DNA from: Fragilariopsis cylindrus CCMP1102
Taxonomy: Eukaryota; Bacillariophyta; Bacillariophyceae; Bacillariales; Bacillariaceae
DNA: 64,000 bases
Reading direction: 5' to 3'
Assembly (NCBI GenBank): GCA_900095095.1
Contig: FMBT01000293.1
Span: 124,001 to 188,000 of the forward strand
Position 1 is the stretch's first letter, and each line of letters begins with the position of its first letter. Shown here one piece after another: positions 10,344-20,103 of the stretch. Made by a program: the position numbers and the translations under genes. The notes below the pieces were generated by a model. That model worked only from the letters and a program-made list of their open reading frames with translations, was not told where the DNA came from and did no database searches.

Positions 10344-13300
10344 CTAACCTTTTTGTTTCTTTCCTGCGTTTCCTACCTGTTGTTTATTTAATTCATTTCC
10401 TATTCTTCGTTTATCTCCTGCTTTCCGGTTGTCTCCTTCATACTGTTGTGCTTGTGTATAGTCCGTTCTGCCTCCTGCGTCTCTTCCTCTACCTCTTCCT
10501 GTTCTTCCTCCTCTACCGCGTCCTCTTCCTCCTCTTTGGAATCGTGAACTGGAGTAATCTTCTCTTCTGTGGTGGCTTTCGTCTCTGTCATTGAATCTTG
10601 CTCTATCGTTGTGTCGTTCCGTATATTGTCCTCTTTCGTTGTAGTTGTTGTATCCGCCTCGTCGGAATTGTTGGTTGTGGTTCGGGTTGTAGTTGTTGCC
10701 TTTGTAGTTGCCTTGTTGTGTCGTTGTGGTCTTGTTTGTTGTTGTCTCACCATCATCATCATCGTCAACCTTGTCATCGTTGTTTTTATTTATTTTATTC
10801 AAATATGGGTTAATAATTGGGCTCTTATCGACTGTTTGGTTATCTTCTTCATTTTGTTTTTGTTTTTTGTTATTTTGGGTTTGATTTTTGTTATTTATTT
10901 CTGATTGTTTTTTGTTTTTAGTCGAATTGTTTGGGCTTGTGGCAGTTTTTTGTGTGCATTTACTTAAGTCTTTTCGGCTAGTGTGTTCTTGCGTTTGTGT
11001 CTCCGATACGTGGGTTGTACTACTGTCTTTGTTGTTGATATCTGTATCGCGGACTCCTAGTGCTTTCGAGTATCGTGCTAATGCGTTTTGTTTCTTATGT
11101 ATCTGTCCCATTATGCTTTTAACTGTATCCTTCTTCCACTTGTTTAGTTCCATAACGTTCTTAATATCTTTGGTGTTCTTTAGTATATCGGATACTCTAG
11201 CGCTTTTTTCAATAGTCTCCCTTGTGTACCTGAGATCTCTTACTGCTTTCAAACCCTTTTCCTCTATAATCGAGTTATAAAACTTTGTTTTTGATCCTAA
11301 TGTCATTTCCGCTACCAATTCTTGCAGATCAGCTGCCACGGACGTCGCAACTGTCCATGTGTCGTTGCTCGGGCGTTTGACGTTCAAGGTTCCAATCTTG
11401 ATGCTGTTTGACTCTTTTATTTCTGTTTCTAATATACGTTCTGGATATTTAAGTGTTGTAGTTAGGTTGTTCATCATAACTTCATTTGTTACGTCCGCCC
11501 ATTCCGAAAGTGCGTTGCATGCTCTTCCTGTTAATAGGAACAGGTATGCAAATCCGCATACTTCGTCGCATGTGATTGGGCATCTGTTCGCAATGCCTTT
11601 TACTAGCATTTGCATCCTTTTCTGTTCGTTGAATTCTGTTACTATTTTTGTTGCTTGTAGCCTTATTAAATATCTCAGTTTTTCTTCCATAATGACAAAC
11701 CTTTGTTTATCGTGGTATTTGATTTCTAGTTCCGTATATTTATTTAATTCTTTTTGTATTTTGTATTGGTATTGTTCGACGATCCCGTCGAGTGTTGATC
11801 TAATTTGATTGCACTCGGGGGTGTGTTTCAACTTGTCTATCGATTGCAGAAGTGGCCGGGTCTTTACACATTTCATTAGCATGCCGTCTTTAGCATATAT
11901 GTCTCTTGTGCAAATACTACTCCACCTCTTTGCCTCCGTTAGTTGCAGCAGGTTGGAAATTACCTTTGCTGCTTCTCTAGTATCACGGTTAAGCGTGCTC
12001 ATAGTATCAGGATCTAAATTTACAGTCAGTTCTCGTTTTGATTTGTCTTCCCAGTTTATTTCTGATAGTTTCATCTTTATATATTTATCTTTTAATGTTG
12101 TATCTTTACTGAAATGTACTTCGACTACAGTACCAGCCGGTTCTGTTTGTGTAGTCAATTGATCCTGTCCGACCGTTGAAATTGTGCTGTTTTGGCTTAG
12201 AATTGTTACGATATTAAGATCGTTTTCATTCATATTGTTTTGGAGGAGTTCTATGTTTTCAAGGTTAGGATTGTTAACATTTTGCTGGGGTTCTGTTGTG
12301 TCGTTTGCTAGAACGTCGTTATCCTCTCTATCAGAAGCCCTGTTTTCATTCTCTAATTCTTTTAACTCTTTGATGAAAATCAAGTCATCTGCCTCTTCTT
12401 GTGCTGCTGCGTCGAGTTCGTCTGCTTCTAACTCTCTGCGGTAGTCAAGTGATGCTCCAATGATTTGATACGCTTTCTTTTCGGCAATCGATGCATTCTG
12501 CATTATTGTTGCTAGAAGTTGTTGTCTTTTCTGTTTCTTTATAAAGATCAAACTCGCGCTGTTTGCTTTGGCAATATTTCCTTGTAAACGAAATCTTGCC
12601 TTATTATTTTGCATACTGGTCATTGTTTTGATTAACTCCTTGTTTTCTTCATCACTCTCTCTCAACAGTTTCTTCGGTTTGGCTAAACTTGGTGTATAAA
12701 TAATTTGTTTTTCGACGTCTGGGTATGTGATGAATTTGTTAATATATTTATTGCATGTGTCGTAAACCTCCAGCATAGTTCCTCTCCGGATAAAACTTTC
12801 TGGTCCGCATTTGGTCTGATTGGCGGATACTTTCTGTTGCAGGTGAACGTTACTGGGTACCAATTGTATGGGATGATGATCTTTACGTCCTCAAAAATCC
12901 AGTGTTCAATGGCATGTTTGATGATTTTCGCATCCAACAACCAAAACTTGTGGTTTTCACCTGGTGGATTGTTCAGGTCCCAGTTTGTCCAGTCTTTTTC
13001 GGTCATGGATTCCCATGTTGCTACTGTTCCGTCGTCCTTTTTATATTCGCCAAATTGCAAGATAGGCTGTTTTGGTAGACCGTTTCCATTTTCATAGTTG
13101 TTTTCTTTTCGTGTTACTTTTTCTTTTTCTTTTGATTTTTGTTCTTTTTCTTTTTCTTCTTCTTCCTTTTCTTCATCTTCGTTTTCGTTCTGTTTATCTT
13201 CTTTTTCTTCTTCGTCTTCATCATCTGAATCTTCTTCATTTTCTTTATTTTTATTTCTTTTTTCATTTTCTTTATTTGATTTTTTCGTATTGTTCTTTTC

Positions 13301-13663
13301 GTTTACGTCTTCTTCCAAACCTCCTTCGTAGTCAAAGATTTCTTCCGTTTCCGTTCGGTTTAATTCTTCTTCTAACGTTGCTAAGAATCCGTCTCCAATA
13401 TCGGTATGAGTTTCATTGTCTAAGAATTCGTCTTCCATACCGGTAGGAGTTTCACTATGTTTAAATGGCGTTACTGTTGCAGCTGTCTCGTTGCTTTCTT
13501 CTTCAAGATTCTTCTCTTCCATCTGTTTCGCTGAGCGAAACGGTGGTTTGAGAGGTGTTTGCATCTTTGCGACTGTAGTCGCGTTTCGAGTTTTGGGCTT
13601 TTTGGCATTTTCTCTATCGGTAGAGGTGCTTGTATCGTTGTTGTCGCTGTGGCTAGTTTTCAT
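10344..13663 (-). CDS. Gag-like ORF of the Penelope-like element (acidic coiled coil plus RG box)
   Basis: 13663-12683 (326 residues) and 12863-10344 (839 residues) overlap and join with a -1 shift near 12850 (one extra G repairs it). The N-terminal third is Glu/Lys/Asn-rich low complexity with coiled-coil character. The middle is helical with no domain I recognise, including a Cys-containing NRCPITCDEVCGF stretch. The C-terminal quarter is Asn/Thr/Lys-rich and ends in an RGG/RG-rich box (RGGRGRGRGG) typical of RNA-binding proteins. Position upstream of the RT suggests a nucleocapsid-like role, which is inference. No GIY-YIG motif was found here. Confidence 0.55.
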
Positions 13664-13744
13664 CTTGTTTTCGTTAAATTAAATTATTTATTTACTTTGT
13701 TTATTACTTGGTCGCTATGTCTCTTGACTACTTTAAATATCACA

Positions 13745-14027
13745 ATACTATAGGTTTAACGCTAAAGGAGTGGACTATTAACACATGTACTATTGTTACT
13801 GAAATTATGTCTATAATTTTCGCCCATTGGCTTCTTCAGCAGTAAATTTTGATTTGCAAAACAGTATTTGGTATTTTGTAGTATAGAGAGATGGGGTAAA
13901 CGCTAAATAAGTACCGTTGTGGATGGTCCAGTGGGTAATATTTACGTTTGTGAAAAAACTAAATGAGTACTTTCCTGGTTGGTCCAGTAAAAATACTTCG
14001 CTGTTTTGGGAGCAAACGGCTTCTTTT
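13745..14027 (-). repeat. Terminal direct repeat (pLTR), 5' copy of the Penelope-like element
   Basis: Second copy of the 283-bp repeat (offset +5,889). In element orientation it forms the 5' end. It stops abruptly at 14027, one base before the duplicated host segment begins at 14029. Confidence 0.85.
13796..13846 (-). ncRNA. Hammerhead-ribozyme-like motif, type I (5' copy)
   Basis: Identical to the motif at 7907-7957: CTGAAGA box at 13839-13833, predicted cleavage between 13802 and 13801. Having one in each terminal repeat would let a read-through transcript cut itself into unit-length RNA. Confidence 0.62.
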
Positions 14028-14028
14028 G

Positions 14029-14621
14029 TGAGCGAACTTGCAAGATACCCTTGTGACACAAATATCGTATTGATCCTGCTTCGCTTTATGGTTATCGTTA
14101 ATGATGATGATAATGTTGACGATGACGATAAATCAAAGAACACTTACTTTCTTCTTCCTCATCCTGCAGACAGTGAATTCCTTTTCTTCCACTCCCTATA
14201 TTAGAGGGACTTACTCTGGCCTAGAAAAATACATAGTACCAGTAACGACATCCACAAATGGCAGATACAATACAAAATACCCATATACGACTTCGTCAGA
14301 AGTAATGAGTCCAAATAACCGAAATAGAAATAGCGAGAAGGAAACAGCAAGCAATGTTCGAGAACTTTCGTTACGAATCATCATTGATCGTCGACCTCAC
14401 AACATCATACTACTATTATCATCCATCACACAATCCATCACACAATCAGTCACCTCATCCATTCGAAGATATTGGTGGTGTTTCCCAATGAGTTTGGCTC
14501 TGTACCCACCCTACTGTTCTATCTTCAAAGGAACATGTGCGAACATGCCGGATTGGTGGAGGATGGTCAATATGGAGTATATTGCTGCCTCTGAGAATGC
14601 TAACTGGATTATTGGTCCATT
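14029..14621 (+). pseudogene. Truncated duplicate of the membrane-protein gene and its 5' region
   Basis: Matches 6799-7386 with no substitutions seen and three extra insertions (1, 3 and 1 bases near 14332, 14380 and 14402). Starting at 14101 these keep the signal-peptide part and the membrane domain in a single frame, which ends at 14625 after the first membrane segment because the copia LTR begins at 14623. It is broken by the missing 3' end. The copy directly abuts the Penelope-like element and looks like the right half of a very long target duplication. Confidence 0.8.
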
Positions 14622-14622
14622 A

Positions 14623-14886
14623 TAATAGAGCGTTACAAGCAGTAAGTAGTCAAATAGGTTTAGACTAAAGTAGAAATTATGAGTACTAGCTATTGTAATG
14701 AGTCGGGTCTGTATCGTATCGTATATCGCAAGTGAATGCGATATCGTATATGAAAGTCAGTCCTGAGTGATTCTTGAGTCACTAGTATTCGGAGTCGTAG
14801 TCGATATCATGCGCGCAAGCGCGTGATATAATAACTTATATGAGATAATCAGAAGCCGGTACGCTATCGCCAGCTACCGTCTGTTA
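14623..14886 (-). repeat. Copia LTR, 3' copy
   Basis: 264 bp, ending TAA...TTA rather than the usual TG...CA. It holds two hairpins: TATCGCA/TGCGATA, and a GCGC-rich stem flanked by ATATCA/TGATAT. It differs from the other LTR by C at 14816 and C at 14864, both T in the 5' copy. Confidence 0.92.
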
Positions 14887-14895
14887 CTCCCCTTT
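14887..14895 (-). other. Polypurine tract of the copia element
   Basis: On the minus strand the bases directly upstream of the 3' LTR read AAAGGGGAG, an all-purine run in the position expected for plus-strand DNA priming. Confidence 0.65.
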
Positions 14896-15273
14896 ATTTC
14901 ACATAAGGTATTATTTGTATCGTATACAAGGATTCTCTTAAAAAAACCTTTTTTAGGAAAAAGAGAAAACTTTACTTTATCTTTTATCCAAAAGATATTT
15001 GATAATTTGTTTGTTTGCTTGTTGTTTTCGTAGGCAGGTGGTATTCGCACATGGTGGGTTGTAAAATGTGTGAACAAAACTTATAATATAATTTTGCAAT
15101 CCTTTATATTTCTTCATTAACAATACAATCTTCATCATTGTATCATCCTTCAAAATATGTCGATTCTGGCAAAATTTATTTATCGTAATGGAGTATCACG
15201 ATATGTTGTATAATTTCTTTCTTCATTGTAATAAATTTTTCAATGTTCAGATCTTCATTCACCGTAACACGAT

Positions 15274-16140
15274 TTACGATGGTTCAAGATTCTTGTTTGT
15301 TTTCGAATGAGGGTTTCTTGTCTTCGAAGTAGGTGGTGTATAATGCCGATATGGTATTGGTGCATCTAGAATATCCACCGATTTGTCGTCTTTATGGGTA
15401 TTCAGTTGACGAAACAGGTATGGATGCGCTAAACGATGAAAAACACTTGGTCCTAGTGGTTTTGTTAGGATATCTGCGATGTTTTGTTCTGATCGGACAT
15501 GTCCAAATCGAACAAAACCAGCAGCAATTGCTTCGCGTATCCGCATGATTTGACAAGATAGATGTTTCTTCTTGATCTTTGATGATGGTAGTGTTGTATT
15601 TACAACCACTGATAAATTATCTCCAAGTAATTCACTTCTCTTTTCAACTCTTATACCAAGACATCTTAATTTGTATCTCATTTCAATGATTAGATCAATT
15701 GCCATTCGAGCTGCAATCATTTCAGATCCAAATGTAGATGTTTCGACTGTACGTTGACGTTTTGAAACCCAAATAATTGGTGTGTTGTTAATTAGTAACA
15801 ATATACCTGTAACTGATCGACGTGTTACATTGTTTCTTGCATGATCAGCATCAACATACACAGTAAGTTTTACAGGATCACCATAAGGGTCTGGGGATTT
15901 TTCAGGTATATCTTCAATGGCATCCGGAAAGAATTCACTCCAATCACAATCACGATGAAATGTTGCAAGTTTTCTTCCTGGTGGATCAGAAGAATCGATT
16001 GTTAGCATGGCTCTGGGATGTTGTTTTAAGTAGCCGAATATACGTTGTAGTGCTAGAAGATGACCTTCTCGTGGTGCTACTGTATATTGAGCCAAAGTAT
16101 TGACAGCAAAATGAATATCAAATCTTCCTAGTGTAACCAT
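15274..16140 (-). CDS. Copia RNase H domain
   Basis: 288 residues. It opens with the copia RT tail (TLGRFDIHFAVN), then the RNase H fold: VYVDADHARN (first Asp), FGSEMIAARMA (Glu), LLGDNLSVVVN (Asp) and the end motif NIADILTKPLG. It continues the RT in a -1 frame: the real join reads PF-YHAELDNSK at 16224-16230. Degrades the RNA strand during reverse transcription. Confidence 0.88.
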   Translation of the reverse strand: MVTLGRFDIHFAVNTLAQYTVAPREGHLLALQRIFGYLKQHPRAMLTIDSSDPPGRKLATFHRDCDWSEFFPDAIEDIPEKSPDPYGDPVKLTVYVDADHARNNVTRRSVTGILLLINNTPIIWVSKRQRTVETSTFGSEMIAARMAIDLIIEMRYKLRCLGIRVEKRSELLGDNLSVVVNTTLPSSKIKKKHLSCQIMRIREAIAAGFVRFGHVRSEQNIADILTKPLGPSVFHRLAHPYLFRQLNTHKDDKSVDILDAPIPYRHYTPPTSKTRNPHSKTNKNLEPS

Positions 16141-16208
16141 CCAGTTTGCACTTCCAAGTAGTGAACGGTATTTTGATTGTTCTTTGGCAGAGATCAGTTT
16201 TGAATTAT

Positions 16209-17621
16209 CTAGCTCAGCATGATAAAAGGGTCGTGTGGTACAGTAACTTTACGAAACGTAGTTTCACACATCCGTTCTAAATTTTCCATACAATTCTTGA
16301 TATATGTATGACTTGAAAGACCAAATTTTATATTATGTTCTTCCCATGTAGGAGGATATTTAACAACGTCACCTCCAAGGTAAAATTGTGGGTATCCAAC
16401 GCCCTTCATCGTATAAAATTCTTCGAGATAATGAATAATTTTCTCTGGTTCTTTTGAAAAACACATTACGTCATCAACATATCGTGCAATATATTCATAA
16501 CTTCCATCAGCTGTTTTTCTCATCCATAGATCATGATCAGCTCTTGATGGTCGGAAGTGAATACGTCGAAGTTTTGCAGATAATGATTCATGGAAACGTG
16601 CTGCTCCAGTCTTCGTTCCATAAACTGATTTACTCAAGATGAGTCGTTTTCCTTCAAGTTCTGGTCCAAATTCTGGTCCAGCAATGATGAATAGTTTCTC
16701 CGTAGTAAATGATGTGAGGAAAGCGTTTCCAACGTCTCCCGCAACACATTTTAAATTATTCATTTGGGCCAATAAGAATCCCATTCGAATTGCTTCAATC
16801 GATACGACAGGTGCAAAACAGTCTTCTTTATGAACTGGAGGAGATCTGTTACCATCAATAACTAATCTTGCTTTCCGTCTTCCATCGACTTTACAAGCAA
16901 ATATTAGATGATATGGTACTCGTCTGTATCCTGGCGGTGTAGGTTCGCCTTCTTGAAGTGGTTTGAATGAGTTAAATTCATGAATTATTTGGTATAATTC
17001 TTTATCAATTGATTGTTTCCAAAGTAGATTTCCATTTGAATCGTCAACTAACTTTGATGATTTTGCGGATTTTGGTATTTCTACTCCAAACTCGTATTTC
17101 TTACCAGTAATAACTGATGTTCGATAAGTTTGTATCATGGTTGTTAATGTTTTATCGGAATCGATGTATTTTGGTATCCATTCCCAACCAGGCTTATAAA
17201 TTAAATCATTTTGATATGCATATCTAACACATAACCATGGATCGTCCATACGTAAATCATCAAGAGGAATATTTTGTTTTGGTGTGTTTTCATCAGGCCA
17301 TTGTATTTTCATGTACACTTTTCGTTCCTCATCATCATGAAGATGTTGTACATGATGCGATAAGATAGTCTTCGGAGTCCAATGTGCAACGTCTGGATCC
17401 GGTGAAAACATATCATTCAGCTTGTCTAAGTAAGAGTGATATGCTCGTAATTCTTCAACATTATCAATCGGTTTCATTTGAATGTGTTGTACTTTTGGAA
17501 ATACACTTTCAACTTCAAATCGAGATATCGGAGGTAATGCCGTAGTTGATAATGGTTTAACGATAGCAGATGATGTAAACATAATAATTCCTAGTTTTGC
17601 AATGGTGTTTATACATTTCAT
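16209..17621 (-). CDS. Copia reverse transcriptase
   Basis: 470 residues. Conserved copia RT blocks: KARLVIDGNRS, CFAPVVSIEAIRMG, AGDVGNAFL, SKSVYGTKTGAARFHE, RYVDDVMCF (catalytic motif, 16470-16481), FYLGGDV. Reading upstream in the same frame past the ATG at 17621 stays open and holds repeated short KATIPTDRGA-like units, so the ATG is probably not a true start but an internal Met. The upstream ORF must join by a -1 shift near 17867 (an A run). The frame ends at 16209 after HDPFIMLS, beyond which the RNase H part follows in -1. Confidence 0.9.
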   Translation of the reverse strand: MKCINTIAKLGIIMFTSSAIVKPLSTTALPPISRFEVESVFPKVQHIQMKPIDNVEELRAYHSYLDKLNDMFSPDPDVAHWTPKTILSHHVQHLHDDEERKVYMKIQWPDENTPKQNIPLDDLRMDDPWLCVRYAYQNDLIYKPGWEWIPKYIDSDKTLTTMIQTYRTSVITGKKYEFGVEIPKSAKSSKLVDDSNGNLLWKQSIDKELYQIIHEFNSFKPLQEGEPTPPGYRRVPYHLIFACKVDGRRKARLVIDGNRSPPVHKEDCFAPVVSIEAIRMGFLLAQMNNLKCVAGDVGNAFLTSFTTEKLFIIAGPEFGPELEGKRLILSKSVYGTKTGAARFHESLSAKLRRIHFRPSRADHDLWMRKTADGSYEYIARYVDDVMCFSKEPEKIIHYLEEFYTMKGVGYPQFYLGGDVVKYPPTWEEHNIKFGLSSHTYIKNCMENLERMCETTFRKVTVPHDPFIMLS

Positions 17622-20074
17622 AGGTAGAGTTTCTTTTCGTAGTCTTGAAGATCGTCTACCATTTGTTTCATCTTTATCGGTATCAGGTAATATATTTTTA
17701 GATGAAATAGCATCTCCCCTATCCTTTTCAATCGTAACTTCCTTCTTCGATGAAATTGTAGCTCCCCTGTCTTCAGAAGTAGAAGCTCCCCTTTTCGCTG
17801 AAGTTTTAGCTCCCCTATCTGTTGGAATAGTAGCTTTCTTTTTCGTTGAAATATGAGGTGTCGTTTTACAGGAGGTAATTCTTCGTTGAAACGATATTCA
17901 TGAGGATAAATTTTATAGAGATCAATACTTTCACGTATTTGTTCCATATCCAAATCTTCATTATCATTATCATCATATCTGATGTGCCACATTTGATTAT
18001 GATTGTCATCCGTCCATGTAAAGGTAACTGTACCAACGTAAATTCCATCATGAAATCGTTTTGATATACGTTTTCCGACTAATGTTGGAGTTAGTTGTTC
18101 GTTTATTTTTGTAGTATCCTCAGTATGCGGTGGTTGAATTTCATTTTTATGTGTAACTGTTGATGAAGGTTTCTTGGCATCTGTCTTTTGACGTTTTAGA
18201 TCTTTACGTAGAGGTATCGCTGTTGATGAAAAACGTAATTCAGACTCCCCTGTATATGGATCATCTTGTGCAAGATGTAGTTCAAGCATTTTGTCAACTG
18301 ATGGTGGTACTAAGCATAAATCTGGTAATTCAAGTATTGAATCAAATTTTGATATTCGTTCAGTTGATGGTTCAAAAAATTGTTCCGGATCCGTATCCGC
18401 ATCAAGATTTAATTCATCATGATCATATTTATCCATTGTGTCCATATCAGATGGTGTTGGATGCCATGTTTCCGATGGTTGTTTAAGTTTCGGTCGGACT
18501 GAAGTATCTAATGTCGACCCGTCCCATCTTACTCTTTTGTTAGAAGTAAATGGTCTGACGACGCTGACACTTACGACTTGTTTTGTTTGATCATCATATA
18601 TTAGAAATGTAAGATCATCTCCAACATTGTTACTGCATCCAACGAAATATCCAGGTCGTTCTCTTGATTCTGGAAATTTATCAACATGATCAAGGTATAA
18701 CACTCTTTCCCAAAAGACGAATTGTAGATACTTTGATATATCTCGAGTAATACCATCTCTTGCTGTAGCAGGGATGAACTTTCTTTCATTGTTCCATGTA
18801 TGATTATGTATGTCAGCTAGGTAATTTGCAGCCAAGAACCAAGTCCATACTGGTGCTCCAGTCATATCTAACAATACATGTAGTGCAGCTTTCATCCATC
18901 GAACTCCGCCGCTTTCACAAACATTTTGTTGTTGGTTATCAACTTCTGAAAATTGATCCTTTACCAAATGTTCTCTGTTGAAATCCTTGACCTTGTCACT
19001 ATTTGCTTCCCCCGCATTATCACGTCGTAAGATACTTGGTATTCCATGGTCTCGAATAAAATCTTTATAGGCCATTAAGAAACCTTCTCCACCTGGTCTA
19101 TGTCCATATATTTGAATACATGTTGTTTTCATTCCATAAAATATATGAGCATTAACGAATCCATTAGCAACATCTGCGCAGTTACAATAGAATTTGTCTG
19201 TAGAAATTCCTTCATTAATTCTTCTTGTATTAAGGAAAGGGAATCTTGCTTTTACATGTTTCCGTAGTGGATATCGAATGATGAGTCTCGCTAGTTGTGT
19301 TGTATTAGCAAGTGTTTTTCGTACAATCTCAATTGGTCTGAATCCGAGAAAAGGTCTAAGTTTCTGAGGATCTAAGTCTTTGTGTAAAACTCTGTGCCAG
19401 GTTTTAACTGCACATGCATGAGCATCACGATCATCTTTGTGTAGAAGTTGAGGTGGTAGTTCAAGTTCTTCATCAGTTAGATCATATTGTTGATTAGTGA
19501 AAAGTATCCGATGTAGATTAATGTTTGAAAATATGGGATCATCACCATCTTCGTGAGTCTTTAATAATCTCAAATATTTTTCTTCTTCCTTGTTCCTTTG
19601 TTCACTTGGAGTTCGATTTAGTGGTAGTCCGACTAAATCATCATATCCTTGTTTTGAAAGGAAGCTATCAATATTTGTAAAAGTATCAAAAGATGGTAGT
19701 TCATTTAATACGTTCATCGGTTCTGGTTCAAATGAATTTGCAATAAATGCCTTGGTTGGCTCTTTTCGGACATTAGATATTGTTGGAAAGGTATCGTCTC
19801 GCTTTATTGATGCAATGGTCGAACGACGTAGACATGATGCTTGTCGGAAATTTATTGTAGTCGGAATCGGTTTCGGTGTGATTGGTGTTGAATCTCTTGG
19901 TGACCCCAATGTTGAATACGATGTTTTATCTTCTTGTATACACGTTGCTGATGTAGTTTCAAGTTTCTTGACTTCTTCATATTCATCATCATTCAACGAT
20001 GATTCATCATCTCGTGATAACATTATTGGAGTCGGTGCAGATGGGTAAGATACTTTTGTGTCTTCATATTTCAC
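17618..20074 (-). CDS. Copia integrase region
   Basis: 818 residues; the first codon in this frame is GTG, so it is a polyprotein segment rather than a separate gene. The catalytic core reads STDKFYC (Asp), ILRRDNAGEA (Asp) and QNVCESGGVRW (Glu), the D,D-E triad of integrases, followed by the copia-typical PGYFVGCSNN and VVRPF. The C-terminal 100 residues before the stop are read in the wrong frame after a -1 break near 17867. Confidence 0.88.
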   Translation of the reverse strand: MKYEDTKVSYPSAPTPIMLSRDDESSLNDDEYEEVKKLETTSATCIQEDKTSYSTLGSPRDSTPITPKPIPTTINFRQASCLRRSTIASIKRDDTFPTISNVRKEPTKAFIANSFEPEPMNVLNELPSFDTFTNIDSFLSKQGYDDLVGLPLNRTPSEQRNKEEEKYLRLLKTHEDGDDPIFSNINLHRILFTNQQYDLTDEELELPPQLLHKDDRDAHACAVKTWHRVLHKDLDPQKLRPFLGFRPIEIVRKTLANTTQLARLIIRYPLRKHVKARFPFLNTRRINEGISTDKFYCNCADVANGFVNAHIFYGMKTTCIQIYGHRPGGEGFLMAYKDFIRDHGIPSILRRDNAGEANSDKVKDFNREHLVKDQFSEVDNQQQNVCESGGVRWMKAALHVLLDMTGAPVWTWFLAANYLADIHNHTWNNERKFIPATARDGITRDISKYLQFVFWERVLYLDHVDKFPESRERPGYFVGCSNNVGDDLTFLIYDDQTKQVVSVSVVRPFTSNKRVRWDGSTLDTSVRPKLKQPSETWHPTPSDMDTMDKYDHDELNLDADTDPEQFFEPSTERISKFDSILELPDLCLVPPSVDKMLELHLAQDDPYTGESELRFSSTAIPLRKDLKRQKTDAKKPSSTVTHKNEIQPPHTEDTTKINEQLTPTLVGKRISKRFHDGIYVGTVTFTWTDDNHNQMWHIRYDDNDNEDLDMEQIRESIDLYKIYPHEYRFNEELPPVKRHLIFQRKRKLLFQQIGELKLQRKGELLLLKTGELQFHRRRKLRLKRIGEMLFHLKIYYLIPIKMKQMVDDLQDYEKKLYL

Positions 20075-20103
20075 GTTAGTGTTAGGGCAGCAGGTATCGG
20101 TTT

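Larger units (their letters stand above)
7856..14027 (-). mobile_element. Penelope-like retroelement without endonuclease, with terminal direct repeats
   Basis: A 6,172-bp unit bounded by apparently identical 283-bp direct repeats (7856-8138 and 13745-14027). It reads on the minus strand: acidic/coiled leader, RG-rich Gag-like protein, then reverse transcriptase. The RT has the Penelope-type order: PKMHKKP, LRPVVSG, AFYTNI, GTAMGTNVA, RLIDDAF, and a terminal FSKAPNIGD motif. No GIY-YIG domain is seen at either end, unlike canonical Penelope. Terminal repeats (pLTRs) and hammerhead ribozymes are known features of Penelope-like elements and both appear here. The coding part may be one ~1,820-residue ORF cut by three -1 breaks. 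The element is flanked by copies of 6799-7386. Confidence 0.72.

Noticed and set aside
10569-11808. Long plus-strand ORFs opposite the Penelope-like coding region
   Set aside because: They are antisense to Gag/RT frames, rich in Leu/Phe/Ser/Val as expected from the complement of Lys/Asn/Glu-rich sequence.
17618-17621. ATGA overlap suggesting stop-restart between integrase and RT
   Set aside because: The RT frame stays open far upstream of this ATG, so the ATG is internal and the junction is a -1 frame change near 17867.
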